Positions 33,969 to 40,407 of a stretch of DNA of 40,407 nucleotides are shown piece by piece (position 1 is the stretch's first letter; every line of letters starts with the position of its first letter). The notes below the pieces were generated by a model that did no database searches, was not told where the DNA came from, and was given only the letters and a program-made list of their open reading frames with translations. Both the position numbers and the translations under genes were made by a program. This stretch comes from an uncultured Flavobacteriales bacterium (GTDB taxonomy: Bacteria; Bacteroidota; Bacteroidia; Flavobacteriales; Crocinitomicaceae), in assembly GCA_946478775.1 (NCBI GenBank), contig CAMLDR010000014.1, positions 1-40,407 of the forward strand, in the 5' to 3' direction.

Positions 33969-34592
33969 GTGCTAAAAGAAACATTCATAAGGCTATTGAC
34001 AAACTACACAGATAACAGGTATCTGATAACCGAACTGTGGGAAGAAATCGAGGAGCATTATTCCGGTGAAAAAAGGCATTATCATACGCTGGAACACCTG
34101 GAGAATTTGCTGGATCAATTGAGAGCAGTAAAAAACGAGATTCAAAACTTTGAAACGATCTTATTCACGCTTTTCTACCACGACATCATTTATAATCCCC
34201 TCAAATCTGACAACGAGGAAAAAAGTGCTGAACTGGCTGAAAAACGAATGACACAGCTTGCTGTTCCTGATCAGATGATCGCACTTTGCAAAGAGCAAAT
34301 CCTGGCTACCAAATCGCACCATACTTCGGCTGACAGCGACACCAATTACTTTACAGATGCCGATCTTTCCATATTGGGGCAGGACTGGGAAACCTATTTG
34401 CTGTATTGCCAGAATGTGAGAAAAGAATATTCCATTTATCCCGACCTGGTTTACAATCCGGGACGAAAAAAAGTGCTGAACCATTTTTTATCCATGGACC
34501 GAATTTTTAAGACAGGCTTTTTTCATGCTAAATTTGAAAACCAGGCGAAAGAAAACATATGGAAAGAGATAGAACAGCTTAATTGTTCCTGA
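33969..34592 (+). CDS. HD-domain predicted metal-dependent phosphohydrolase (COG4339 type)
   Basis: 207 aa. The start is GTG at 33969. HYHTLEHLENLL, LFYHDIIYNPLKSDNEEKSAEL, KSHHT and FTDADLSILG are the four conserved blocks of these proteins, with the HD pair in FYHD. The enzyme fold fits metal-dependent phosphohydrolases; the substrate is unknown. It is 67 bp after the MBL gene. Confidence 0.85.
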   Translation: MLKETFIRLLTNYTDNRYLITELWEEIEEHYSGEKRHYHTLEHLENLLDQLRAVKNEIQNFETILFTLFYHDIIYNPLKSDNEEKSAELAEKRMTQLAVPDQMIALCKEQILATKSHHTSADSDTNYFTDADLSILGQDWETYLLYCQNVRKEYSIYPDLVYNPGRKKVLNHFLSMDRIFKTGFFHAKFENQAKENIWKEIEQLNCS

Positions 34593-34613
34593 TTCTAACA
34601 AATAACGGCAACC

Positions 34614-35399
34614 ATGTTCCCACACAAAATCAACGTATTAGTTAACTCGGACCGGCCCGATTTCCGCGTTTTCGCCACCTTTCTTTTCGGTGAAGAAGAT
34701 CATAATTACGATTCGGAAGGCGATAGCCATGCCGTTTACAGCCGCGATTGGACCGAACTGTATGTATCGTCCAGGGCAATTGACTTGTGCTTTTCCATTG
34801 ATAAACTAACAAACGAACCACTTGTTTTGGAGGTTTCTTCCAAACAGGAAAGCACCACGTATGCGGTTGCTTATTTTTTGGCGCGTGAAACCTATGGTGA
34901 GATTATTGACAAAGAAGGAAATTATTTACTCTTTTCAGATGTGGCAGCGTTAACCGGCAATTTTCCGTTGGAGAAACACCTGGCCATTGCCGATCACAGT
35001 ATTTGGAGAACCACTTCCGAAGAAAATCCATATCCGGATTTGCCCAAATCAGAATTTGATTTTTACAAAGCTACATGGGCTTCTGGTCGAATCGCCAGTT
35101 ATCACCTGGGATGCTTGGATGGTTCCGTTTACATGGATTTCAATATATCAAAAGAACAATTAATTACACTTTGCCGGATTTCTTTTGACGGGTTTGGATG
35201 CTGCGGATTGGGAGATTATACGAAATACCTCGATCACGAATCATCTGCTCAGTTTTTGCAGGAAATGAAAAAGTATGTGCTGGACCAGGAAGTATTGGCA
35301 AAGCTGGTGAAAGAGTTAATTCGACTGAATCGGGATTTGATTTGGGAAGAGGCTCTGAAAAGATACGGTCTGATTGATGACAATTCGAACAAATCATAA
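34614..35399 (+). CDS. Hypothetical cytosolic protein
   Basis: 261 aa, no signal peptide or membrane helix. I do not recognise a family. It is alpha/beta, acidic in the middle, with GFGCCGLGDY near residue 198 and a basic C-terminal helix. It starts 22 bp after the HD gene and could be co-transcribed. Codon use is like the neighbours. Confidence 0.6.
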   Translation: MFPHKINVLVNSDRPDFRVFATFLFGEEDHNYDSEGDSHAVYSRDWTELYVSSRAIDLCFSIDKLTNEPLVLEVSSKQESTTYAVAYFLARETYGEIIDKEGNYLLFSDVAALTGNFPLEKHLAIADHSIWRTTSEENPYPDLPKSEFDFYKATWASGRIASYHLGCLDGSVYMDFNISKEQLITLCRISFDGFGCCGLGDYTKYLDHESSAQFLQEMKKYVLDQEVLAKLVKELIRLNRDLIWEEALKRYGLIDDNSNKS

Positions 35400-35479
35400 A
35401 GTTTGCTTAATCGGACTGTTTTTGTTTTCTTAACTGGCAGAAATCCGATAACTTAGTAGGAGTATAAATACCAAGCGCT

Positions 35480-35812
35480 ATGGAAAATTCCTTAAGAGAA
35501 GAAAAGTACATTTTGAATGATCTATTCAAATTGATTACAGTAAATACTGAGTTTGGAATGAGCCAGTGGGTGAAAGGATTCGGGATTGAAGACAGCAGAG
35601 GGAATACGGTTCTTCCTGTCATCGATTCATTTAACCTGAATGACTTTGCGGAAGCGGAAAACGTGTTAAGAGTTCATTTTTGCGTTTATCCGGACCGCGA
35701 ACCGGAATACATTGCCGATATCAATCCTTCCAACGGGACTTTTGTTTACGAATACGAAGAATTTCCACTGGTAGATTTTAATGCCCTGTTCAAGAAATTG
35801 TCGGACAAGTAA
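35480..35812 (+). CDS. Hypothetical small acidic protein
   Basis: 110 aa. I do not recognise a family. It has an N-terminal helix, a beta-rich middle (GFGIEDSRGNTVLPVIDSF) and an acidic end with EYEEFPLVDF. An AGGAG lies about 20 bases before the ATG, unusual in this phylum but too far for a good ribosome site. It lies 15 bp before a DUF1801 gene, so probably one operon. Confidence 0.6.
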   Translation: MENSLREEKYILNDLFKLITVNTEFGMSQWVKGFGIEDSRGNTVLPVIDSFNLNDFAEAENVLRVHFCVYPDREPEYIADINPSNGTFVYEYEEFPLVDFNALFKKLSDK

Positions 35813-35826
35813 ATTTCTGATCCACT

Positions 35827-36243
35827 ATGAGCACGGAAGAACAGATCAGGGAATACATTGCCGGTCAGTCGGAAGCCAAACGCGGCGACATGGAAGAGCT
35901 TCATCAGCAAATACGGAAGTTGATGCCGGAGTCTAAGCTTTGGTTCCTGGATGGGAAAAACGCAGAAGGAAAGGTGGTTTCCAATCCGAATATAGGGTAT
36001 GGAGTTCAGACAATCCACTATGCAGATGGCAAGACAAAGGAGTTTTATCAAATCGGACTAAGCGCCAATAACAGCGGAATTTCCGTTTATATTATGGGAA
36101 TGGACGATAAAACATATTTGCCGAACACCTACGGAGAAAAACTGGGTAAAGCAAGCGTTACCGGATATTGCATCAAGTTCAAAGCATTGAAACACATTCA
36201 TATGAATGTGTTGGAAGAAGCAATACGGGAGGGCATTAAGTGA
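35827..36243 (+). CDS. DUF1801 protein
   Basis: 138 aa. The IREYIAGQSEAKRGDMEELHQQIRKLMPESKLWFLDG start and YCIKFKALKHIHMNVLEEAIREG end match DUF1801 proteins. It lies 15 bp after the hypothetical gene and 24 bp before a three-helix membrane protein. A distant DUF1801 relative is at 23284-23658. Function not established. Confidence 0.8.
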   Translation: MSTEEQIREYIAGQSEAKRGDMEELHQQIRKLMPESKLWFLDGKNAEGKVVSNPNIGYGVQTIHYADGKTKEFYQIGLSANNSGISVYIMGMDDKTYLPNTYGEKLGKASVTGYCIKFKALKHIHMNVLEEAIREGIK

Positions 36244-36266
36244 ATTGAAAAACGTATACTATTAGC

Positions 36267-36569
36267 ATGAAATATTCCCTTATTTCTATTTTCTTAAGCT
36301 GCATCGTCATTTCCCTGGCTATTTGGGTGAATGTTTCCATTGCAGAAGATTATCTGAATGCTAAAGGCAAGACCAGGGCATTATTCGGACTCATTGAAAT
36401 GGGGTATACATACAAATACTATTTCCTAATCGGTTCATTGGCATCCGGTATTTTAGTTTGGAAAGCATCCCGGAATAAAGAGAATCGAAAAATAAGAATA
36501 AGCGCATACCTGTTCTTGCTGCTAGGTATTTTATCTGTCGTTTTGAGCACGTGGAGGTGGTTTGTTTGA
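36267..36569 (+). CDS. Small three-helix membrane protein, hypothetical
   Basis: 100 aa. It has hydrophobic helices near residues 5-22, 50-68 and 80-97 and a cytoplasmic basic loop KASRNKENRKIRIS. I do not recognise a family. It follows the DUF1801 gene closely and may share its transcript. Confidence 0.6.
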   Translation: MKYSLISIFLSCIVISLAIWVNVSIAEDYLNAKGKTRALFGLIEMGYTYKYYFLIGSLASGILVWKASRNKENRKIRISAYLFLLLGILSVVLSTWRWFV

Positions 36570-36643
36570 TCTCGTATTGAATTCAAAAAAATCAGAAAGT
36601 TTTATCAGTGAATGAAGGATTAAAATAAAAACAATGTTAATTT

Positions 36644-36676
36644 ACTTTGTAATTCAAAGTACTTTATATATGTTTG
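36644..36676 (+). promoter_or_regulatory. Near-consensus Bacteroidota promoter with overlapping operator-like palindromes
   Basis: TTTG (36646-36649), a 19-bp spacer and TATGTTTG (36669-36676) give an almost ideal TTTG-N19-TAnnTTTG promoter. Overlapping it, ACTTTG-taatt-CAAAGT (36644-36660) and AAAGTACTTT (36656-36665) are palindromic and could bind a dimeric regulator. The -7 box ends 27 bases before the ATG of the BchE-like gene. Confidence 0.7.
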
Positions 36677-36703
36677 AATCGTCAACTGATTTAAAACATT
36701 CAA

Positions 36704-38164
36704 ATGAACATTCTAATCATCAATCCACCGCATTTATCCATTGGGAGCCGCATGGCCAATGAACATTTACCACCACTGGGACTCTTATCCATCGGAGGTC
36801 CGTTAATCGATGCCGGGCACGAAGTAAAACTCCTGGATGCCGATTATTACAATTACAAAATCGAAAAAGTGGTTCAACTGATCGGGGAAGATAATCCCGA
36901 TGCAATTCTTTTGGGACATTCGGGTTCCACTTCCGCACAGCCCATCATCAACGAGATCACCAAACGTGTCCGGCAAAAGAACGAGCGCGTAAAAATCATT
37001 ATCGGCGGTGTTTTCCCAACCTATCATTGGCAGGAAATCCTGGAAGACCATCCGCAAATCGATTACATCGTTTGTGGGGAAGGTGAGGAGATCGTTTTGA
37101 ACCTCATTACGGCTCTTGAGAACAAAACACACCTGGAACCCATCAAAGGATTGGCGTTCAGGATAAATGGAACTCCGTTTAAAACCGCACCGGCGCTCAA
37201 CATTCAAAACCTCGACGATTTTCGCATCGGTTGGGAACTCATGAAAGGCTACAATTATACTTATTGGGGAAAACGAAAAGCAGTTGTCATCCAGTTTTCA
37301 CGCGGCTGTCCGTATCCGTGTACTTATTGCGGCCAGAGCTTATTCTGGAAAAAGTGGCGACACAGAAGTGCACAATCGCTTGCAGATGAAATGGAAATGC
37401 TGCACAAAGAATACGGAGTACTGGTTTTTAATTTTGCCGACGAGAATCCGTCTTCCAATCCGAAGGCCTGGCGGGAATTCCTGGAAGCACTGGTAGCGAA
37501 GAACCTGAAATTGATTTTGGTGGGCTCCATTCGTGCGGATAATATTGTGAGAGATGCCGAGTTCCTGCATTTATACAAACAGGCAGGTTTTGAGCGCTTT
37601 TTGCTGGGTATCGAAAACTACGATGAAGTGGTGCTGGCGAAGATCAAAAAAGCAGGAACGATCTCCAAAGACAAAGAAGCCATTCAACTATTGCGAAAAC
37701 ACAACATCCTTTCCATGGCAACTTATGTGGTTGGTTTTGGGGAAGAAAGAACCCGTGACTTCTACAATAGCTGGAAGCAGCTGATCTCCTACGATCCGGA
37801 CCAAATCCAATTGCTCTACGTAACGCCGCATAAATGGACGCCTTATTTTGAAGACGTAAAGGAAAAAGAGATCATACTGACCGATCAGCGCAAATGGGAT
37901 TACAAACACCAGGTGATCAAAACACAGTACCTGAAACCTTGGAAGGTGATTTTGTATGTCAAACTGATAGAAATAACCGTACAGCTGCGTCCAAAAGCAT
38001 TGAAGCGCCTGTTCTTTCACAAAGAAGCGCGATTAAGAAGTGCCATGCGCTGGTACACGAATATCGGGCGGCGTGTTTGGTTCTGGGAATTGTACCAATT
38101 CTTCTTTGTGACTAAATTGCTCCGCAGCAGCGAGAAAGTGAAAATGAAGGATTTTTGGAAGTGA
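36704..38164 (+). CDS. BchE-like B12-binding domain radical SAM enzyme
   Basis: 486 aa. Residues 1-150 are a cobalamin-binding Rossmann-like domain (INPPHLSIG, LPPLGLLSIGG, HSGSTS, GGVFPTYHW, GEGEE), without the DxHxxG lower-ligand motif. The radical SAM domain has the CxxxCxxC iron-sulphur site at C202, C206 and C209 (RGCPYPCTYCGQ), then FADENPS and MATYVVGFG. The C-terminal part (HKWTPYFED, WDYKHQVI) is the type found in BchE, the anaerobic magnesium-protoporphyrin monomethyl ester cyclase, and relatives. No other bacteriochlorophyll gene is near, so another substrate is likely. It has its own strong promoter. Confidence 0.85.
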   Translation: MNILIINPPHLSIGSRMANEHLPPLGLLSIGGPLIDAGHEVKLLDADYYNYKIEKVVQLIGEDNPDAILLGHSGSTSAQPIINEITKRVRQKNERVKIIIGGVFPTYHWQEILEDHPQIDYIVCGEGEEIVLNLITALENKTHLEPIKGLAFRINGTPFKTAPALNIQNLDDFRIGWELMKGYNYTYWGKRKAVVIQFSRGCPYPCTYCGQSLFWKKWRHRSAQSLADEMEMLHKEYGVLVFNFADENPSSNPKAWREFLEALVAKNLKLILVGSIRADNIVRDAEFLHLYKQAGFERFLLGIENYDEVVLAKIKKAGTISKDKEAIQLLRKHNILSMATYVVGFGEERTRDFYNSWKQLISYDPDQIQLLYVTPHKWTPYFEDVKEKEIILTDQRKWDYKHQVIKTQYLKPWKVILYVKLIEITVQLRPKALKRLFFHKEARLRSAMRWYTNIGRRVWFWELYQFFFVTKLLRSSEKVKMKDFWK

Positions 38165-38235
38165 TCGAACATTTTACATCTTTTCAAAATAAGATTGCAA
38201 TTCAATCACTATCTTAATCCGCTAAAATAAAGCAG

Positions 38236-38637
38236 ATGAAAGTAAGATTGATTTGGGGGAATTATGTTTCCGCTGATTTACAAAGAACGGCAGAATTTTA
38301 TTCGGCGCTTGGATTTAAACGCAATGACAACAGGGAAGACGGGGAATTCGTGAGTTTTGTTTTCGGTGAAACCAGTCATTTTATTATCAATTTTTTTACG
38401 GAAAAACGCTTATCGCATCCCATGAACGGCGGACTTTCCATTCCGAAATCTTCCAATGAACTGATCTTTTCCTTATCTGCCGACAGCGAAGCAGAAGTGG
38501 ACCAATGGGCTGAAAAAGTGAAACAGGCTGGTGGAGAAATTTTCTCTGAGCCACAAAAGTTCCAGCAAGGATATACTTTCGCATTTTCAGATCCGGACGG
38601 ACATAAATTTAATTTCCTATATTGGCCCGGAATGTAA
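38236..38637 (+). CDS. VOC (glyoxalase/bleomycin-resistance) family protein
   Basis: 133 aa. A double beta-alpha-beta-beta-beta unit, with YVSADLQRTAEFYSALGFK at the start and FAFSDPDGHKFNFLYW at the end, is the VOC hallmark; the late Asp-Pro-Asp-Gly-His and the final Trp are typical. The reaction is not determinable. It lies 71 bp after the BchE-like gene. Confidence 0.87.
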   Translation: MKVRLIWGNYVSADLQRTAEFYSALGFKRNDNREDGEFVSFVFGETSHFIINFFTEKRLSHPMNGGLSIPKSSNELIFSLSADSEAEVDQWAEKVKQAGGEIFSEPQKFQQGYTFAFSDPDGHKFNFLYWPGM

Positions 38638-38664
38638 AACCGTTTAACACTAATCGAAATAACT

Positions 38665-39195
38665 ATGAAAATTGCTATCGATAAAAAAAGGTATCGGAAA
38701 AGAATCCTTTTCCTGCTGCTCTCAGTTCTTGGATTTGGGGCTTTAACCGTTTTGATCCTGGTAATGAATGACCTGTCTTTTGCACCCATTTTTTGGGGAT
38801 CTATTTTAGGTCTAATGGCTACGGTTTCCTTTATTCATTTGGTTTTTTATATTTCAATCCGGAAACTCGAAATTGGATTCACCTATGAAAATGGCGAATT
38901 GAATGACTATTCGAAGCCTTTTAGTAAAGGACGTGGTTTGAAAGTAGAAGACGTTAAATCCATTACGAACTGGTCCGAAAGAATGGGAATTAACCAGTAT
39001 ATTCTGATTAAAAAGGGTTTCGGATTGGGTGGAAATACAACGGTTCACCGCTTCAAAGGAAATCACATTTATTTCAGCGATTATGTGGTCAATCCAGAGG
39101 AATTGAAGAAAATGATCCAATTAATAGAATCAGAGAAAACACCGGAAGGATCTACAAAGGAAGCACCAAGAACTGAAAGCCTCACCAATTTTTGA
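38665..39195 (+). CDS. Hypothetical membrane protein
   Basis: 176 aa. Two hydrophobic helices near residues 13-32 and 39-62, then a soluble beta-rich domain (GFTYENGELNDYSKPF, VKSITNWSERMGINQYI, HRFKGNHIYFSD), which looks PH-like, and a charged tail. I do not recognise a family. It lies 27 bp after the VOC gene. Confidence 0.6.
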   Translation: MKIAIDKKRYRKRILFLLLSVLGFGALTVLILVMNDLSFAPIFWGSILGLMATVSFIHLVFYISIRKLEIGFTYENGELNDYSKPFSKGRGLKVEDVKSITNWSERMGINQYILIKKGFGLGGNTTVHRFKGNHIYFSDYVVNPEELKKMIQLIESEKTPEGSTKEAPRTESLTNF

Positions 39196-39353
39196 GTGAG
39201 ATAATCTGATGAACCGGATAGAGGTGATTTTCCAGGAGTAAAGTCCTAAACTTTGTAGCAAGATCGGGAAAAGAATTGAGAAATACAATAGCTGAAAAAT
39301 TGCGGCTAAAACCTAATTTTACAGCCTGTTAATCATCATTCTCAACACGAAAT

Positions 39354-39791
39354 ATGAAATCCGAAAGCAAAATTTCTATTCAGGAAGAAGTTCTCGACAA
39401 CGGCCCATTCTACCACGGAACGAAAGCCGATTTGCAGGTCGGTGATTTACTCACAGCCGGTTTCAACTCGAATTACAAGCCCGAGATCATTATGAACCAC
39501 ATCTATTTCACTGCTTTGCCGAATGGGGCAGGACTTGCAGCCGAAATCGCAGCAGGTGAAGGAACAGGGCGAGTCTATATTGTGGAACCAACCGGCGAAT
39601 TTGAAAACGATCCCAATGTAACCGACAAGAAATTCCCGGGAAATCCTACGCGTTCTTACCGCAGTAAGGAACCATTGAGAATTGTAGGAGAACTGACCGA
39701 TTGGGTGCGCTTAACTCCCGAAGAACTGCAGCAATGGCGCGATCGGATTGCAAAGATAAACGCAGACCCGAATGCAGAGATTATTAACTAA
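39354..39791 (+). CDS. arr: NAD+-rifampin ADP-ribosyltransferase
   Basis: 145 aa, typical for Arr. FYHGTKADLQVGDLL (with catalytic His21), NHIYFTALP, GRVYIVEPTGEFENDPNVTD and KKFPGNPTRSYRSKEPLRIVGE, followed by W, fit the Arr family, which ADP-ribosylates rifamycins and inactivates them. It stands alone behind a 158-bp gap, without integron or transposon signs at its borders. Chromosomal arr genes are common in environmental Bacteroidota, so clinical-type transfer is not implied. Rifampin resistance is expected but untested. Confidence 0.92.
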   Translation: MKSESKISIQEEVLDNGPFYHGTKADLQVGDLLTAGFNSNYKPEIIMNHIYFTALPNGAGLAAEIAAGEGTGRVYIVEPTGEFENDPNVTDKKFPGNPTRSYRSKEPLRIVGELTDWVRLTPEELQQWRDRIAKINADPNAEIIN

Positions 39792-39819
39792 TTGAAAATG
39801 TAAAATTGATAATTGAAAA
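39789..39819 (+). repeat. AT-rich 31-bp repeat on the arr stop codon (copy 2)
   Basis: TAATTGAAAATGTAAAA, then AATTGAAAA, matches the copy after typA (19871-19901) with about three differences. Here the repeat begins on the TAA of arr. No reverse arm is visible, unlike copy 1. Confidence 0.7.
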
Positions 39820-39928
39820 AGTAGGGACTGCTTATCTGCCGCAGCCAATCTTCCGGCTCTTTTGTTAATAAACCCTTTCTATTTCTGTTTCTTCCGGTAA
39901 TTGGTTAACTTTTAAAGAAAGATTACCT

Positions 39929-40407
39929 ATGAAGCAATCAGTCTTACTATTTATCATCCTTACAGCTTTTATTCATTCCTGTCAGCAGCAAGGAGAAAGC
40001 CCAAAATCATCCCAAAGCAATTTACCGAAATGGCGCGAACCTAAAACACTGGCTTACAAGATTGTGAATGCAGCATGGTGGTTGAAAGATTCTACCATAT
40101 CTCCTTCCCAACGGGCACTTGTTTTCGCTGTAAACAGGGCAGATAGTGCCAATTTTTCAAAAATGGACACGATTATCCTACCCGTGGATCTGAGCGGTGA
40201 TATGGTTTCTTACTTTCCATTTCCTTTGGAAGTTCCTTCTTTGAAAGAGGTCCATAAGATTGTGTTTTTTTCTTATCCGGCTCAGGCTTTTGCGGTGTAT
40301 GAGGAAGGAGTGCTGGTGCATACCGGCCCTACGAATATGGGACGGGAAAATGCTCAAACACCAGGCGGGCTGTTCTTTACGAATTGGAAAGCCAGAAAGA
40401 CCATCAG
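39929..40407 (+). CDS. L,D-transpeptidase family lipoprotein, 3'-truncated
   Basis: The frame opens at the ATG at 39929 and runs off the window. A lipoprotein signal (MKQSVLLFIILTAFIHSC) is followed by a Ser/Gln-rich linker. The later FFSYPAQAFAVYEEGVLVHTGPTNMG, then ENAQTPGGLFFTNWKARKT, is the YkuD L,D-transpeptidase pattern of Bacteroidota periplasmic proteins, which cross-link or anchor peptidoglycan. The catalytic SHGC-type motif would lie beyond the window edge. The family is likely; the active site cannot be checked here. Confidence 0.8.
   Translation, partial: MKQSVLLFIILTAFIHSCQQQGESPKSSQSNLPKWREPKTLAYKIVNAAWWLKDSTISPSQRALVFAVNRADSANFSKMDTIILPVDLSGDMVSYFPFPLEVPSLKEVHKIVFFSYPAQAFAVYEEGVLVHTGPTNMGRENAQTPGGLFFTNWKARKTI

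Noticed and set aside
1..40407. tRNA, rRNA, CRISPR arrays, transposases or integrases
   Set aside because: No cloverleaf-like segments, regularly spaced repeats, DDE or tyrosine recombinase genes were recognisable by eye. An absence by eye is weaker than a program search.

Overview
This window is most likely from a chromosome of the Bacteroidota, probably the Flavobacteriales. I would guess a Fluviicola/Crocinitomicaceae-like organism, but I cannot prove the genus from sequence alone. The main evidence is four large secreted proteins with type IX secretion (T9SS) C-terminal sorting domains, two of the gliding-motility-associated type and two of the short 'YPNP' type. Supporting signs are promoter -7 boxes of the Bacteroidota form TAnnTTTG, AT-rich 3' ends, few Shine-Dalgarno sequences, and small Crp/Fnr, LytTR and AraC regulators typical of the phylum. 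I see no rRNA, tRNA, CRISPR array, phage block or insertion-sequence transposase.

Layout. Positions 1-1.9 kb hold the end of a DUF3649-like membrane gene and a PepSY-associated membrane protein, a pair usually linked to iron uptake. Positions 2.1-11.8 kb hold two giant tandem paralogues on the minus strand (1558 and 1561 aa). Each has an N-terminal beta-propeller of SBBP-like repeats, a long Ig/PKD-like stalk and a gliding-motility C-terminal domain. Positions 12-15.7 kb hold another T9SS cargo protein, a PP-loop ATPase of the diphthine-ammonia ligase family fused to a cysteine-rich CWC domain, a thioredoxin-like lipoprotein that has lost both redox cysteines, and an unknown membrane protein. 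Positions 15.9-20 kb are core genes: a DEAD-box RNA helicase and the GTPase TypA/BipA.

Positions 20-25.4 kb form an accessory patch. It contains an HMA-AraC regulator, a DUF433/DUF5615 toxin-antitoxin pair lodged between an intact gene and its decayed duplicate, an alarmone-hydrolase-like HD gene followed by an integron attC-like hairpin, a GNAT acetyltransferase with a DUF1801 protein, the remnant of a second DUF5615 toxin, and a Crp/YciI/membrane-protein cluster. Positions 25.4-28 kb carry a T9SS beta-propeller protein and an AraC regulator on the minus strand.

Positions 28-30.6 kb hold a protein with the N-terminal leader seen on Bacteroidota extracellular contractile-injection-system (eCIS) cargo and a probable Cys-His-Glu catalytic domain. 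It is followed by an unlisted 54-aa two-helix membrane ORF and a 2-oxoglutarate oxygenase. Positions 30.8-39.2 kb are a run of plus-strand housekeeping or accessory genes: an AlkC-like DNA glycosylase, a LytTR membrane regulator, an MBL-fold hydrolase, an HD protein, hypotheticals, DUF1801, a BchE-like cobalamin-binding/radical SAM enzyme with a near-ideal promoter, and a VOC protein. The window closes with a rifampin ADP-ribosyltransferase (arr) and a truncated L,D-transpeptidase lipoprotein.

Few genes form obvious pathways together. The clearest co-transcribed units are DUF3649-PepSY, DUF433-DUF5615, GNAT-DUF1801 and YciI-membrane protein. The most interesting parts are the eCIS-like cargo locus, the recombination scars and attC-like site at 20.6-23.8 kb, and the stand-alone BchE-like gene.
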